7,362 bases of DNA, from positions 1 through 7,362 of the forward strand of contig JAISDY010000021.1 in NCBI GenBank assembly GCA_031264425.1, in the 5' to 3' direction. Both the position numbers and the translations under genes were made by a program. The stretch comes from Endomicrobium sp. GTDB taxonomy: Bacteria > Elusimicrobiota > Endomicrobiia > Endomicrobiales > Endomicrobiaceae. The notes under the pieces are model-generated. The model worked only from the letters and a program-made list of their open reading frames with translations, made no database searches and was not told the DNA's origin. Shown here piece by piece: positions 1-6,254 of this stretch (its first letter is position 1; the number at the start of each line of letters is the position of its first letter).

Positions 1-282
1 TCTATGCAGTCCAAATACACAGGCGGAACGGTTATGCACATGTTTATGGGCGAAAGAATTAAAGATACTGAAGCACTAAAAACTTTTATAAAGACGGTAT
101 GCGAAAATTATAGTTTGCCGTATTTTTCAATAACGCCAACTTTTAGCGTTTGCCCAAAATGCGGGTATCTTGAAGGAGAACAACAGGAATGTCCAAAGTG
201 TAAAAATGAAAAGTATAAAGAGATAGATCAACAGATAAAGTCGCTTGAAAATATGCTATATGCAAACGCCGGCGTAAACTAA
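1..282 (+). CDS. nrdD: Anaerobic (class III) ribonucleoside-triphosphate reductase NrdD, C-terminal part of catalytic chain, lacking the glycyl radical loop
   Basis: Partial gene: the frame is open from base 1 (TCT, then ATG at 4), so the true start lies outside the window. NrdD reduces ribonucleoside triphosphates to deoxyribonucleotides under anaerobic conditions using a glycyl radical. The visible part matches the family's C-terminal region: SKYTGGTV, the ENYSLPYFSITPTFS stretch, then a zinc site of two CPKC motifs (residues 50/53 and 63/66 counted from the ATG at 4). In a normal NrdD the glycyl radical motif follows within the same chain. Here the frame ends at TAA 280-282 after a helix-forming tail (KEIDQQIKSLENML), with no radical glycine. 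A second in-frame stop, TGA at 301-303, follows. The missing piece is encoded by the next ORF. Family identity is very clear; whether this is a functional split or a frameshifted gene is open. Confidence 0.93.
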   Translation, partial: SMQSKYTGGTVMHMFMGERIKDTEALKTFIKTVCENYSLPYFSITPTFSVCPKCGYLEGEQQECPKCKNEKYKEIDQQIKSLENMLYANAGVN

Positions 283-284
283 AT

Positions 285-292
285 AAAGGGGG
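285..292 (+). promoter_or_regulatory. Ribosome binding site of the detached glycyl radical ORF
   Basis: AAAGGGGG lies 7 bases before the ATG at 300, in the 17-base gap after the nrdD stop. Its purine content and spacing are those of a working Shine-Dalgarno sequence. It is the main sequence argument that the downstream ORF is translated independently rather than being the far side of a sequencing frameshift. Confidence 0.65.
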
Positions 293-299
293 AAACAAA

Positions 300-479
300 A
301 TGACTGCTAACGAAATTCAGGAAAAAATCAATGAGTTAAAGGCTAAGAGGGATTGTGTTGAAGGTACAAAATGCGAAGTTTATTCAAGAGTCGTGGGTTA
401 CTTAAGACCCGTTTCTTTATGGAATGAAGGCAAAAAAGAAGAGTTTAAGATACGTAATACATATTGTCCTTGTAAATAA
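300..479 (+). CDS. nrdD: Detached NrdD glycyl radical domain (59 aa)
   Basis: This short ORF carries what is normally the last ~35 residues of NrdD: CEVYSRVVGYLRPV, then WNEGKKEEFK. The glycine of RVVGYLRP (Gly33) corresponds to the residue that NrdG converts to the glycyl radical. The first ~20 residues are an added helix-like segment (NEIQEKINELKAK) with no counterpart I can recall in short NrdD versions. The protein ends in CPCK, with further cysteines at 19 and 25. The ORF is in a different frame from the upstream nrdD piece, has its own Shine-Dalgarno at 285-292, and ends directly against the nrdG start. By analogy with GrcA (YfiD), a free-standing glycyl radical subunit for pyruvate formate-lyase, it could associate with the truncated NrdD chain and receive the radical. 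That role is inference. The alternative is the 3' remnant of a frameshifted nrdD. Confidence 0.82.
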   Translation: MTANEIQEKINELKAKRDCVEGTKCEVYSRVVGYLRPVSLWNEGKKEEFKIRNTYCPCK

Positions 480-1052
480 ATGCAAATTGGCGGATTACAA
501 AAATTATCATTGATAGACTTTCCGGGGGTTCCTGCGGCTATTGTTTTTACGCAGGGTTGCAATATGAGATGTCCATATTGCCACAACCCCCAGTTAGTCT
601 ATCCTTATTTGTTTGAAACTAGTATAAGCGATGAGGAAGTTTTCAATTTTTTAAAAAAAAGACAAAACCTTCTTAAAGGCGTCGTTATAACCGGCGGAGA
701 ACCCACTCTTCAGAAAGATTTAGCGGAATTTATGGAAGAAATAAAAAAATTAAATTTACTTGTAAAACTTGACACTAATGGAACAAATCCTAAAGTTTTA
801 AAAGATTTAATTGATAAAAATCTTTTAGATTTTATCGCTATGGATATAAAGTCGCCCGAAGATAAATACAGCCTATTTTTTAAAGGCGACTTAGGCATGA
901 TAAAACAATCGCTTAGTATAATTCAATCTTCAGGAATTCCACATCTTTTTAGAACTACTTATGATAAGTCTATTTTAAACGAAATAGATTTATCAGAGAT
1001 TAAAAGATTAGCGGCAACTTCAACATACACAGTCCAAGAATGTAGGAAATAG
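480..1052 (+). CDS. nrdG: Anaerobic ribonucleoside-triphosphate reductase activating protein (radical SAM, NrdG2 type)
   Basis: This cytoplasmic radical SAM enzyme cleaves S-adenosylmethionine with a [4Fe-4S] cluster and abstracts hydrogen from the NrdD glycine. The 190-aa protein opens with the characteristic IGGLQKLSLIDFPG segment. The cluster motif CNMRCPYC follows (Cys27, Cys31, Cys34) and continues into HNPQLV. The SAM-binding GGEP motif is at residues 72-75 and LDTNGTNP at about 97-104. The start is secure because family homology begins at the first residues. The ATG directly follows the TAA (477-479) of the glycyl radical ORF and is in the same frame. No Shine-Dalgarno is evident, so translation probably depends on termination-reinitiation. 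The end (YTVQECRK) stops a little early compared with many relatives, which continue with a G-N-T/S-L-like tail. The location beside both NrdD pieces supports the assignment. Confidence 0.93.
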   Translation: MQIGGLQKLSLIDFPGVPAAIVFTQGCNMRCPYCHNPQLVYPYLFETSISDEEVFNFLKKRQNLLKGVVITGGEPTLQKDLAEFMEEIKKLNLLVKLDTNGTNPKVLKDLIDKNLLDFIAMDIKSPEDKYSLFFKGDLGMIKQSLSIIQSSGIPHLFRTTYDKSILNEIDLSEIKRLAATSTYTVQECRK

Positions 1053-1086
1053 TTTAACTGCAATCCGACTTATCAGTTTATTTCGT

Positions 1087-2805
1087 CTAGTCCAAATATT
1101 CGCGAAGCGATTTGCTTCTGCTTGGGTGTCTCAATTTTCTTATAGCTTTTGCTTCTATCTGTCTTACTCTCTCTCTAGTAACTCCAAATTTCTTACCAAC
1201 TTCTTCAAGAGTACTTGGATATCCCACGCCTATTCCATATCTTAAACTTATTATTTCAGCTTCTCTAGGGGTTAAAGTGTTTAAAACTTTTTCAAGCTCA
1301 AGCTGCAGTCTATACTGTTGCATCTTAGCTATAGGACTTGGAGTGTTATTATCTTCTATAAAATCTTCCAACCTTGAGTCCTCTTCCTCACCTACAGGCG
1401 TTGCTAGAGAAACCGGTTCTTGCATCATTTTCAAAATTTTTCTTATTCTGTCGGTGGAAAGTCTTAAAGATTTGCCATATTCTTCTATTGACGGTTCTCT
1501 ACCTATATCCTGTTGGAATTTCTTTTTGACCTTTGTAAGTTTTGATATAAGTTCTTTCATATGGACAGGAATTCTTATAGTTCTTGCCTGATCAGCAATA
1601 GCCCTGTTTATAGATTGTCTTATCCACCAAGTGGCGTAAGTTGAAAACTTAAAACCCCTCTTCCACTCAAACTTCTCAACAGCCTTAGAAAGTCCAAGAT
1701 TTCCTTCTTGTATAAGATCAGACAATTCCAAATTGCTTATACCCACATGTTTTTTTGCTATAGAAACAACAAGCCTAAAGTTAGCTTCAATGAGTTTCAT
1801 TTTATCTCTATGAATAACTTCTTCAAGTTCTCTTATTTTTCTGTCAGTCTCTATCATTTCTTCAACGGTTATAACAAAACCTTCCTGCATACTTGCTTGT
1901 CTTTCAAGCAAACTTTTAAGATTTTTTAAATCTTCACTTGCGTTTTTTACAGGCGCCCCCGTGGATTTTTTAAAATCAGCGGCTGAAATCTTACCCGCTT
2001 CATACTGTTTGAACAAAGTCTGAACTTTTGAAAAAGAATTCTTATATCTTCGTTCAAATCTTCTGACGCTGTCTTTTATTTCATTAAGCTTAGGGGCTAT
2101 GGTTTTAATTTTATTTATAAGCCTTTTAATCTTATCCTGATTCAAATTAAGGCTTACAATGAGATTTATTATCTCGCCGCGGAGTTGTTTAACTTTATTT
2201 AAATGACGTTCTCTGTCTTTTTGAGATATAGACTTAAGTTTCAACTTTTCCTCATGAGAGTTTATGCTTTTTTCTATAAGATTTATCTTTTTTACAGCCG
2301 TCTTTATTTTTACACCCATTCCTCTTAACTGAGCTTGAGACTTTCGTCCTCTTGGCATCAATTCTTTAGTTGTCATTTCCTGCTGGCTTATGAGAGTTTC
2401 CCAATTTCTTATTTCTTTTATTATAAGAGGAGATTCCAAAACTATCAATTTAAGCTTCTTCTCATTTTCTCTTATGTTTTTTGCCAACTCAACCTCAACA
2501 GACCTCTCAAGCAAAGGAACTTTTGCCATCTCGCTTAAATACATTCTTACGGGATTTATATCTTCTTTCTCTTCCGTTATTTCTACAGACTGTTCAACAA
2601 CTTCCGCCGTACTCTTTTTTTCTTTTTCTATATCCTTATCCTGCAGGACATGAATGCCATGGTCTTCCAAAGTGCCAAAAAAACTGTCAATCTTTTCAGC
2701 GACCATGTATTTTTGCGGAAGATTATTACTTATATCCTCATATGTAAGATACCCCTGCTCTTTACCGATGTCAATTAAATCTTGAAATAAATCTCTTTTT
2801 GCCAT
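1087..2805 (-). CDS. rpoD: RNA polymerase primary sigma factor RpoD (sigma-70)
   Basis: The 572-aa housekeeping sigma factor directs core RNA polymerase to -35/-10 promoters. Domains in order: region 1.1 at about 5-55; region 1.2 at about 84-115 ([16 protein letters not shown]); a long lysine-rich non-conserved region at about 115-330 with helical stretches; regions 2.1-2.4 at about 337-416 ([51 protein letters not shown]); region 3 at 417-505, including the finger segment [14 protein letters not shown]; and region 4 at about 508-572 with the helix-turn-helix [20 protein letters not shown]. The long segment between 1.2 and 2.1 and the presence of 1.1 mark a group 1 sigma of Gram-negative type. 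The ATG is one base after the dnaG stop. A GGGGA Shine-Dalgarno lies inside the last dnaG codons, 7 bases upstream, so translation is probably coupled. Residues 353-364 differ from the usual primary sigma sequence. Confidence 0.97.
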   Translation of the reverse strand: MAKRDLFQDLIDIGKEQGYLTYEDISNNLPQKYMVAEKIDSFFGTLEDHGIHVLQDKDIEKEKKSTAEVVEQSVEITEEKEDINPVRMYLSEMAKVPLLERSVEVELAKNIRENEKKLKLIVLESPLIIKEIRNWETLISQQEMTTKELMPRGRKSQAQLRGMGVKIKTAVKKINLIEKSINSHEEKLKLKSISQKDRERHLNKVKQLRGEIINLIVSLNLNQDKIKRLINKIKTIAPKLNEIKDSVRRFERRYKNSFSKVQTLFKQYEAGKISAADFKKSTGAPVKNASEDLKNLKSLLERQASMQEGFVITVEEMIETDRKIRELEEVIHRDKMKLIEANFRLVVSIAKKHVGISNLELSDLIQEGNLGLSKAVEKFEWKRGFKFSTYATWWIRQSINRAIADQARTIRIPVHMKELISKLTKVKKKFQQDIGREPSIEEYGKSLRLSTDRIRKILKMMQEPVSLATPVGEEEDSRLEDFIEDNNTPSPIAKMQQYRLQLELEKVLNTLTPREAEIISLRYGIGVGYPSTLEEVGKKFGVTRERVRQIEAKAIRKLRHPSRSKSLREYLD

Positions 2806-2806
2806 T

Positions 2807-4567
2807 TTAATTCCCCGACCCTTTCAAAAGGGTTGTCAATTTTTTATATTCTTCAAATAAAGCGCTGTCTTTTTCTTTTTTACCTTCCGTCATCAAAAGG
2901 ATTTCCCTCTCAAGCTGCTGCCTTCTTCTTCTATGATTGTGTTCTTCCATATCTTTTAAGATAATTAAAAAGGCTTCGTTTACGTCGTTATACTCAATTG
3001 AATTTAAAGTAAGCTCTGAAAACCATACGGTTTCTTCTGGCGACAGTTCGTTTAATATTTCCGCATCGCTTAAGCCAGAAGCCAGCAAACCGTAAATTTT
3101 TTGACATCTTGCATCCTGAAAAAAATCTGCTCCAGCTCTCTCAAGGTAATCTCTATTATTTAAAATCAGATTTAAGAGATTTTCTTCCAAAGACATGGCA
3201 ATCTTTTTATTTTTGACCACTTTAGAGGTTAAATTTTTAAGATCGTCGTTAAAATAGCTCTTTATTTTCAGATTTTGTTTCTTTTTAAACTCTCGCCAAA
3301 CGGCTTCTTCATCTATATTTATATGTTGGGCTACTTTTTTTATCCATTCTCTTTGAATTATTGTATTTGAGCTTTTTGACACAAAATCTAAAAGAATTGA
3401 CACTGCTTTGGCTTTAGCTTCGGGAGAAGCGACTTTTCCAACCGGCAATGCGCTCCGATAAACTCTGTCAATCATAAAATCTATAGCGCTTTTAGAACTA
3501 TCCGACAACAATTTTAAAAACTTCTCTTTTCCATGCTGATTTAGATATTCATCAGCGTCAACATGTTCCGGCAAAGAAGAAACTTTAGCTTCCACGCCAT
3601 TCTCTGTCAAAATTTCCAAAGCTTTATGAGTGGCTGTTCTGCCGGCATTATCCGCGTCAAAAAGCAAAGTTACCTCGTCAGAATATCTTGCAATTAATTT
3701 CGCATGATTTTGAGTAAACGCCGTACCCAGCGTCGCTACTGCTCCGGCTATGCCAAACTGTTGCGGAATGACAACGTCCATATACCCTTCAAGAACAATC
3801 ATCTTTCTTTCTTTTCTAAGCTCTGACAAAGTTTGATACAAACCGTAAAGATTTGACGATTTGGAATAAACAATTGTCTCCGGAGTATTCAAATATTTAG
3901 GTTCTTGATTCCCAATAGTTCTGCCACCAAACGCAACGACTCTTCCCTGCGCATCATAAATCGGGAACACAATGCGTTCTGACATATATTCAAAAAAAGT
4001 TCCTCTCTCAGTTCTGGTTATCAAACCCGCTTTTGCAAGTTCGTCGGCAGTATGTCCTTTTTTCAAAGCCAACTGCAAAAGCTGCCCCTTAGGGGCAAAA
4101 CCAAGATTAAATTTATTTATAGTGTCACTTGTTATACCACGACTTTTTAGATAATCTCTAACCTTGCCTGCACTTGAACTTTCAAGCAAACATCTATGAT
4201 AAAATATAGCCGAATTTTCCAAAATGTCAAATATTTTAGATTTTTCTGACGCTTTTGTTATATTTTTCTTAGTTTCTTGAATTGTTATTCCAGCTTTTTG
4301 AGCCAATTTTCTTACAGCTTCAAGCCAAGATATATTATCCGCAAGCATAACAAACTTAAAAACGTCTCCAGCCGTATTACAGCCGAAACATCTAAAAATG
4401 CCTTTCTCAGGACTTACCACAAAAGACGGAGTTTTCTCATTATGAAAAGGGCAGCAGGCTTTCCAATTGCGCCCTGCCTTTTTCAAATCCGGAAGATACT
4501 CTCTTACAACAGATTCTATGTTGTTTGAGAGTCTTATTCTTTCTATTATATCTTCAGATATAGCCAT
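2807..4567 (-). CDS. dnaG: DNA primase DnaG
   Basis: This primase makes the short RNA primers for replication and works with the replicative helicase. The 586-aa protein is of normal length. The N-terminal zinc-binding domain shows Cys39, His42, Cys60 and Cys63 ([11 protein letters not shown], then RCFGC). The catalytic core begins with [20 protein letters not shown] (about 197-216) and [10 protein letters not shown] (222-231). The Toprim metal-binding residues are visible as Glu260 in IVLEGYMDV and Asp304/Asp306 in [10 protein letters not shown]. The last ~140 residues are divergent and helical, as expected of the helicase-interacting domain. The ATG is one base after the nif3-like stop, and AGAAGA just upstream is the only Shine-Dalgarno candidate. 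It is the middle gene of a nif3-dnaG-rpoD block that must share transcripts. Confidence 0.97.
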   Translation of the reverse strand: MAISEDIIERIRLSNNIESVVREYLPDLKKAGRNWKACCPFHNEKTPSFVVSPEKGIFRCFGCNTAGDVFKFVMLADNISWLEAVRKLAQKAGITIQETKKNITKASEKSKIFDILENSAIFYHRCLLESSSAGKVRDYLKSRGITSDTINKFNLGFAPKGQLLQLALKKGHTADELAKAGLITRTERGTFFEYMSERIVFPIYDAQGRVVAFGGRTIGNQEPKYLNTPETIVYSKSSNLYGLYQTLSELRKERKMIVLEGYMDVVIPQQFGIAGAVATLGTAFTQNHAKLIARYSDEVTLLFDADNAGRTATHKALEILTENGVEAKVSSLPEHVDADEYLNQHGKEKFLKLLSDSSKSAIDFMIDRVYRSALPVGKVASPEAKAKAVSILLDFVSKSSNTIIQREWIKKVAQHINIDEEAVWREFKKKQNLKIKSYFNDDLKNLTSKVVKNKKIAMSLEENLLNLILNNRDYLERAGADFFQDARCQKIYGLLASGLSDAEILNELSPEETVWFSELTLNSIEYNDVNEAFLIILKDMEEHNHRRRRQQLEREILLMTEGKKEKDSALFEEYKKLTTLLKGSGN

Positions 4568-4568
4568 T

Positions 4569-5525
4569 TTATCTTCTAAATCTTCTAAATCCTGAGCATT
4601 CTATAAATTCAAGTTTACCCGCTTTGTTTTCAAGTTTATCAAACAAAAGGTTAAGACCCAAATTATCAGACGAAATATGCCCGGCTAAAATAACATTTAA
4701 ACGATGTTTTTCAGCTTCTTTAGCGGCTTTAGAGCTTAAATGCATTCCAACTATCGTCCCTATTCCGGCTATCGCAAGTTTCTCAAAAGATTCCAACGGT
4801 CCTTCAGTTCCGCCTGTCATATCCACAAAAATCTTTCCACATCTTGAAAAATCGCTTCCACACAAAATAAAAGGCGCTTGACCTATTTTAGTCGCATGTT
4901 GATATTCCGGGTATCTGTTTAACAGTTCTATGATTTCTTTTAAATAAACAGGTTTTAACGCATCTATTTCTCTCTGTAAAAATGCCACGACATGGTTGTC
5001 AGCCACAGAATGGGCAGTCATAAAAGGAATATTTAAAAGTTTCGCCGCATCGTAAATTCTTTCGTTATTTTCAGGGAGAACACTTTTTTGAACTTCCCTA
5101 ATTCTTTCTGAAACAATTTTTTCCGTAATATTTATAGGTATTCCTTGATTATTTAAAATATCGGTCTGCATGCCTATAACGCTATGAAATGTTGAATAAG
5201 CGTACCCTTCCGGATGATGCGCTATAACTAAATCTATTTTTCTCCCCGAATTCATAAGATTTTTAGCCAGTAAGAGTTCCTGCGTTTCTATGTCTATGCC
5301 AACCAAGATGGCTTTTACTTGGACATCCGGATCGCCGTAAATAATTCTTGAATCATAGTATGGGTTAGTAAGACTTTCTATATCGTAACTCTCTTTCTTT
5401 TTAGACGAAAGAGCGTTATATTCTTCTTTGCGTTTTAACAAATCTGCCTCTACGGCATTTAAGCCTCTGGGATCCTCGGCGATTCCCTCTTTTACAAATA
5501 TGTCCTGAATATCTTTCAATTTCAT
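4569..5525 (-). CDS. NIF3-like dinuclear metal-centre protein
   Basis: The 318-aa protein resembles the NIF3 (NGG1p-interacting factor 3) family, cytoplasmic proteins with a two-metal site whose precise substrate is generally unsettled. Visible signs are the paired histidines in IAHHPEG (103-104), preceded by an ILVGIDIE strand at 73-80; a middle HSVADNH segment (172-178); and a C-terminal GMHLSS...GHISSDNLGLN region (260-292), where His283 and Asp287 would be the remaining ligands, in the style of the family's C-terminal His/Glu pair. The N-terminal ~60 charged residues are extra compared with compact NIF3 proteins. I chose the ATG at 5523-5525 because AAGGCGG lies 5 bases upstream. The ATG seven codons earlier (5544-5546) has no Shine-Dalgarno. 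The C-terminus ends in a short tandem duplication (FRRFRR). It sits between rpsU and dnaG, positions that are adjacent in the classic operon. Confidence 0.82.
   Translation of the reverse strand: MKLKDIQDIFVKEGIAEDPRGLNAVEADLLKRKEEYNALSSKKKESYDIESLTNPYYDSRIIYGDPDVQVKAILVGIDIETQELLLAKNLMNSGRKIDLVIAHHPEGYAYSTFHSVIGMQTDILNNQGIPINITEKIVSERIREVQKSVLPENNERIYDAAKLLNIPFMTAHSVADNHVVAFLQREIDALKPVYLKEIIELLNRYPEYQHATKIGQAPFILCGSDFSRCGKIFVDMTGGTEGPLESFEKLAIAGIGTIVGMHLSSKAAKEAEKHRLNVILAGHISSDNLGLNLLFDKLENKAGKLEFIECSGFRRFRR
4572..4589. repeat. Two perfect 9-bp tandem copies at the 3' end of the nif3-like gene
   Basis: TCTTCTAAA occurs twice head to tail on the plus strand. Read on the minus strand it encodes FRR-FRR immediately before the stop of the nif3-like gene. 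The purine-rich copy nearest the dnaG ATG also provides the only Shine-Dalgarno-like sequence (AGAAGA) for dnaG. Confidence 0.9.
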
Positions 5526-5530
5526 TTTTA

Positions 5531-5537
5531 CCGCCTT
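5531..5537 (-). promoter_or_regulatory. Ribosome binding site that fixes the nif3-like start at 5525
   Basis: On the minus strand AAGGCGG lies 5 bases before the ATG at 5523-5525. It differs from the ideal AAGGAGG at one base. The competing upstream ATG (5544-5546) is preceded by TTTTAAACAGTCT, with no purine-rich element. Confidence 0.7.
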
Positions 5538-5560
5538 AAAACCCATAGACTGTTTAAAAT

Positions 5561-5606
5561 AAAAGGGAGTTAAGCGTTAGCAATTAGCCAAACATAACTC
5601 CCTTTT
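5561..5606 (-). terminator. Intrinsic terminator/attenuator between rpsU and the nif3-like gene
   Basis: A perfect 12-bp inverted repeat, AAAAGGGAGTTA on the plus strand at 5561-5572 and TAACTCCCTTTT at 5595-5606, encloses a 22-nt loop. In the direction of rpsU transcription (minus strand) the stem ends in TTTT and continues A-TTTT, a usable U-tract. It starts 12 bases after the rpsU stop. Only 35 bases separate it from the nif3-like start, which leaves little room for a separate promoter. Some read-through into nif3-dnaG-rpoD is therefore likely, as at the rpsU-dnaG terminator of E. coli. On the plus strand it is followed by only one unpaired T, so it is directional. Confidence 0.78.
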
Positions 5607-5617
5607 TATGCGTTCAT

Positions 5618-5824
5618 TTATCTGGACCATCTGTTATCTTTAAGCATTTTGCGGCGGATTTTTCTTTTTGTTTCAACAAGTTTTTCTTTCTTTAAAACGC
5701 TTGGAGCTTTGTAGAATTCACGTTTCTTAATTTCTTGCATAATTCCATTTCTTTCGCATTCTCTTTTGAAGCGCCTAATAGCCTCTTCAATAGATTCTCC
5801 TTCGCGAACTTTAATATTTACCAT
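5618..5824 (-). CDS. rpsU: 30S ribosomal protein bS21
   Basis: This small basic protein of the 30S subunit sits on the platform near the 3' end of 16S rRNA and helps initiation. The 68-aa sequence carries the S21 signature: REGESIEEAIRRFKRECERNGIMQEIKKREFY (about 7-38), then a lysine/arginine-rich tail (KKEKLVETKRKIRRK). Its length is typical. It starts 48 bases downstream of the HIT gene and is followed at once by an intrinsic terminator, so it would be the most abundantly transcribed member of the downstream block. Its ribosome binding site is unusually long. Confidence 0.96.
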   Translation of the reverse strand: MVNIKVREGESIEEAIRRFKRECERNGIMQEIKKREFYKAPSVLKKEKLVETKRKIRRKMLKDNRWSR

Positions 5825-5834
5825 ATTTTAAAAA

Positions 5835-5847
5835 CACCACCTTTCTT
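5835..5847 (-). promoter_or_regulatory. Extended Shine-Dalgarno of rpsU
   Basis: On the minus strand AAGAAAGGTGGTG precedes the rpsU ATG, with 12 bases between GGTGG and the ATG. Apart from the T in place of A, it follows the complement of the conserved 16S tail (AGAAAGGAGGTG) over about a dozen bases. That is far longer than the sites of the neighbouring genes. The spacing is longer than usual. Confidence 0.6.
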
Positions 5848-5872
5848 AAAAAAGTTTAATTTTTATCATAAA

Positions 5873-6220
5873 TTAACCCGGAGGCCAGCTAAAAACTCTC
5901 CCTCCAAGAAGATGATAGTGAATATGAAAAACAGTCTGACCACCGTCTTCTCCGCAATTATTTATAACACGAAAACCATTCCTCATCTCGGGGAACTGTT
6001 TTGCTATTTTTGCAGCCGCAACTTGAATATGACCAAGTATTTGCTCGTCCTCATGAGAAACGTTATCCAATCCGTTTATATGTTTTTTCGGTATAATCAC
6101 CACATGGACAGGAGCCTGAGGATTTATATCCCTAAAGGCAAAAACTTCTTCATCTTCATAAACTTTATGCGATGAAACTTTTCCTTCGGCTATTTTGCAA
6201 AAAAGACAATCGTCTGACAT
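5873..6220 (-). CDS. HIT-family (HinT-like) nucleotide hydrolase/transferase
   Basis: This 115-aa histidine triad protein belongs to a family that hydrolyses nucleoside phosphoramidates and related adenosine nucleotides in the cytoplasm. The triad reads HIHYHLL (His99, His101, His103), followed by the family ending GGR...WPPG, so the gene is complete at the 3' end. The N-terminal CLFCKIAEGKVSS (Cys5, Cys8) resembles the zinc-binding version of the family. DINPQAPVHVVIIPKKHI (31-48) is the usual core. I set the start at 6218-6220 because family homology begins there (SDDCLFCKI) and GCGGAG lies just upstream. An upstream in-frame ATG at 6302-6304 would add 28 unfamiliar residues and run back into ribF. 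The gene follows ribF by 67 bases, with a strong promoter in between. Confidence 0.94.
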   Translation of the reverse strand: MSDDCLFCKIAEGKVSSHKVYEDEEVFAFRDINPQAPVHVVIIPKKHINGLDNVSHEDEQILGHIQVAAAKIAKQFPEMRNGFRVINNCGEDGGQTVFHIHYHLLGGRVFSWPPG

Positions 6221-6225
6221 TAAAA

Positions 6226-6231
6226 CTCCGC
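6226..6231 (-). promoter_or_regulatory. Ribosome binding site fixing the HIT start at 6220
   Basis: On the minus strand GCGGAG lies 5 bases before the ATG at 6218-6220. It supports the 115-aa form over a longer reading beginning at 6304, which would overlap the promoter and the end of ribF. Confidence 0.7.
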
Positions 6232-6254
6232 TTGAAATTGAAAAATTATTATAA

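Noticed and set aside
249..300. Continuous NrdD formed by a one-base frameshift upstream of the first stop
   Set aside because: Possible but not favoured: the alternative frame is open from 249 yet reads a basic stretch (CKRRRKLNKGGNK) unlike NrdD, and the gap has a proper ribosome site. Kept as the main alternative to the split-gene reading.
1053..1086. Hairpin AACTG (1056-1060) / CAGTT (1074-1078) in the convergent gap as a two-way terminator for nrdG and rpoD
   Set aside because: Only a 5-bp stem with a 13-base loop and no real T-tract on either side. Too weak to annotate, although its position is suitable.
1112..1591. Long plus-strand open frame antisense to rpoD, coding for 159 residues
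   Set aside because: Lies wholly inside the unmistakable rpoD coding sequence, has no domain I recognise, and its serine/leucine/phenylalanine-rich content is typical of an antisense shadow.
5526..5546. Longer NIF3-like reading starting at 5546
   Set aside because: No Shine-Dalgarno there, whereas AAGGCGG is correctly placed for the start at 5525.
5589..5604. Three-codon ORF (M-F-G) on the minus strand inside the rpsU hairpin, with GGGAG in the stem, as a translation-controlled attenuator
   Set aside because: Only two bases separate GGGAG from the ATG, too close for normal initiation, and so short a frame can easily arise by chance.
5865..5893. Possible rpsU promoter with -10 TATGAT on the minus strand (5870-5865)
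   Set aside because: No acceptable -35 at the right distance. In an AT-rich gap a lone -10-like hexamer is weak evidence, and the upstream promoter at 6255-6283 already accounts for rpsU.
5735..6175. Plus-strand open frame of 146 residues antisense to rpsU and HIT
   Set aside because: Crosses two well-supported minus-strand genes, lacks family features and has no convincing ribosome site.
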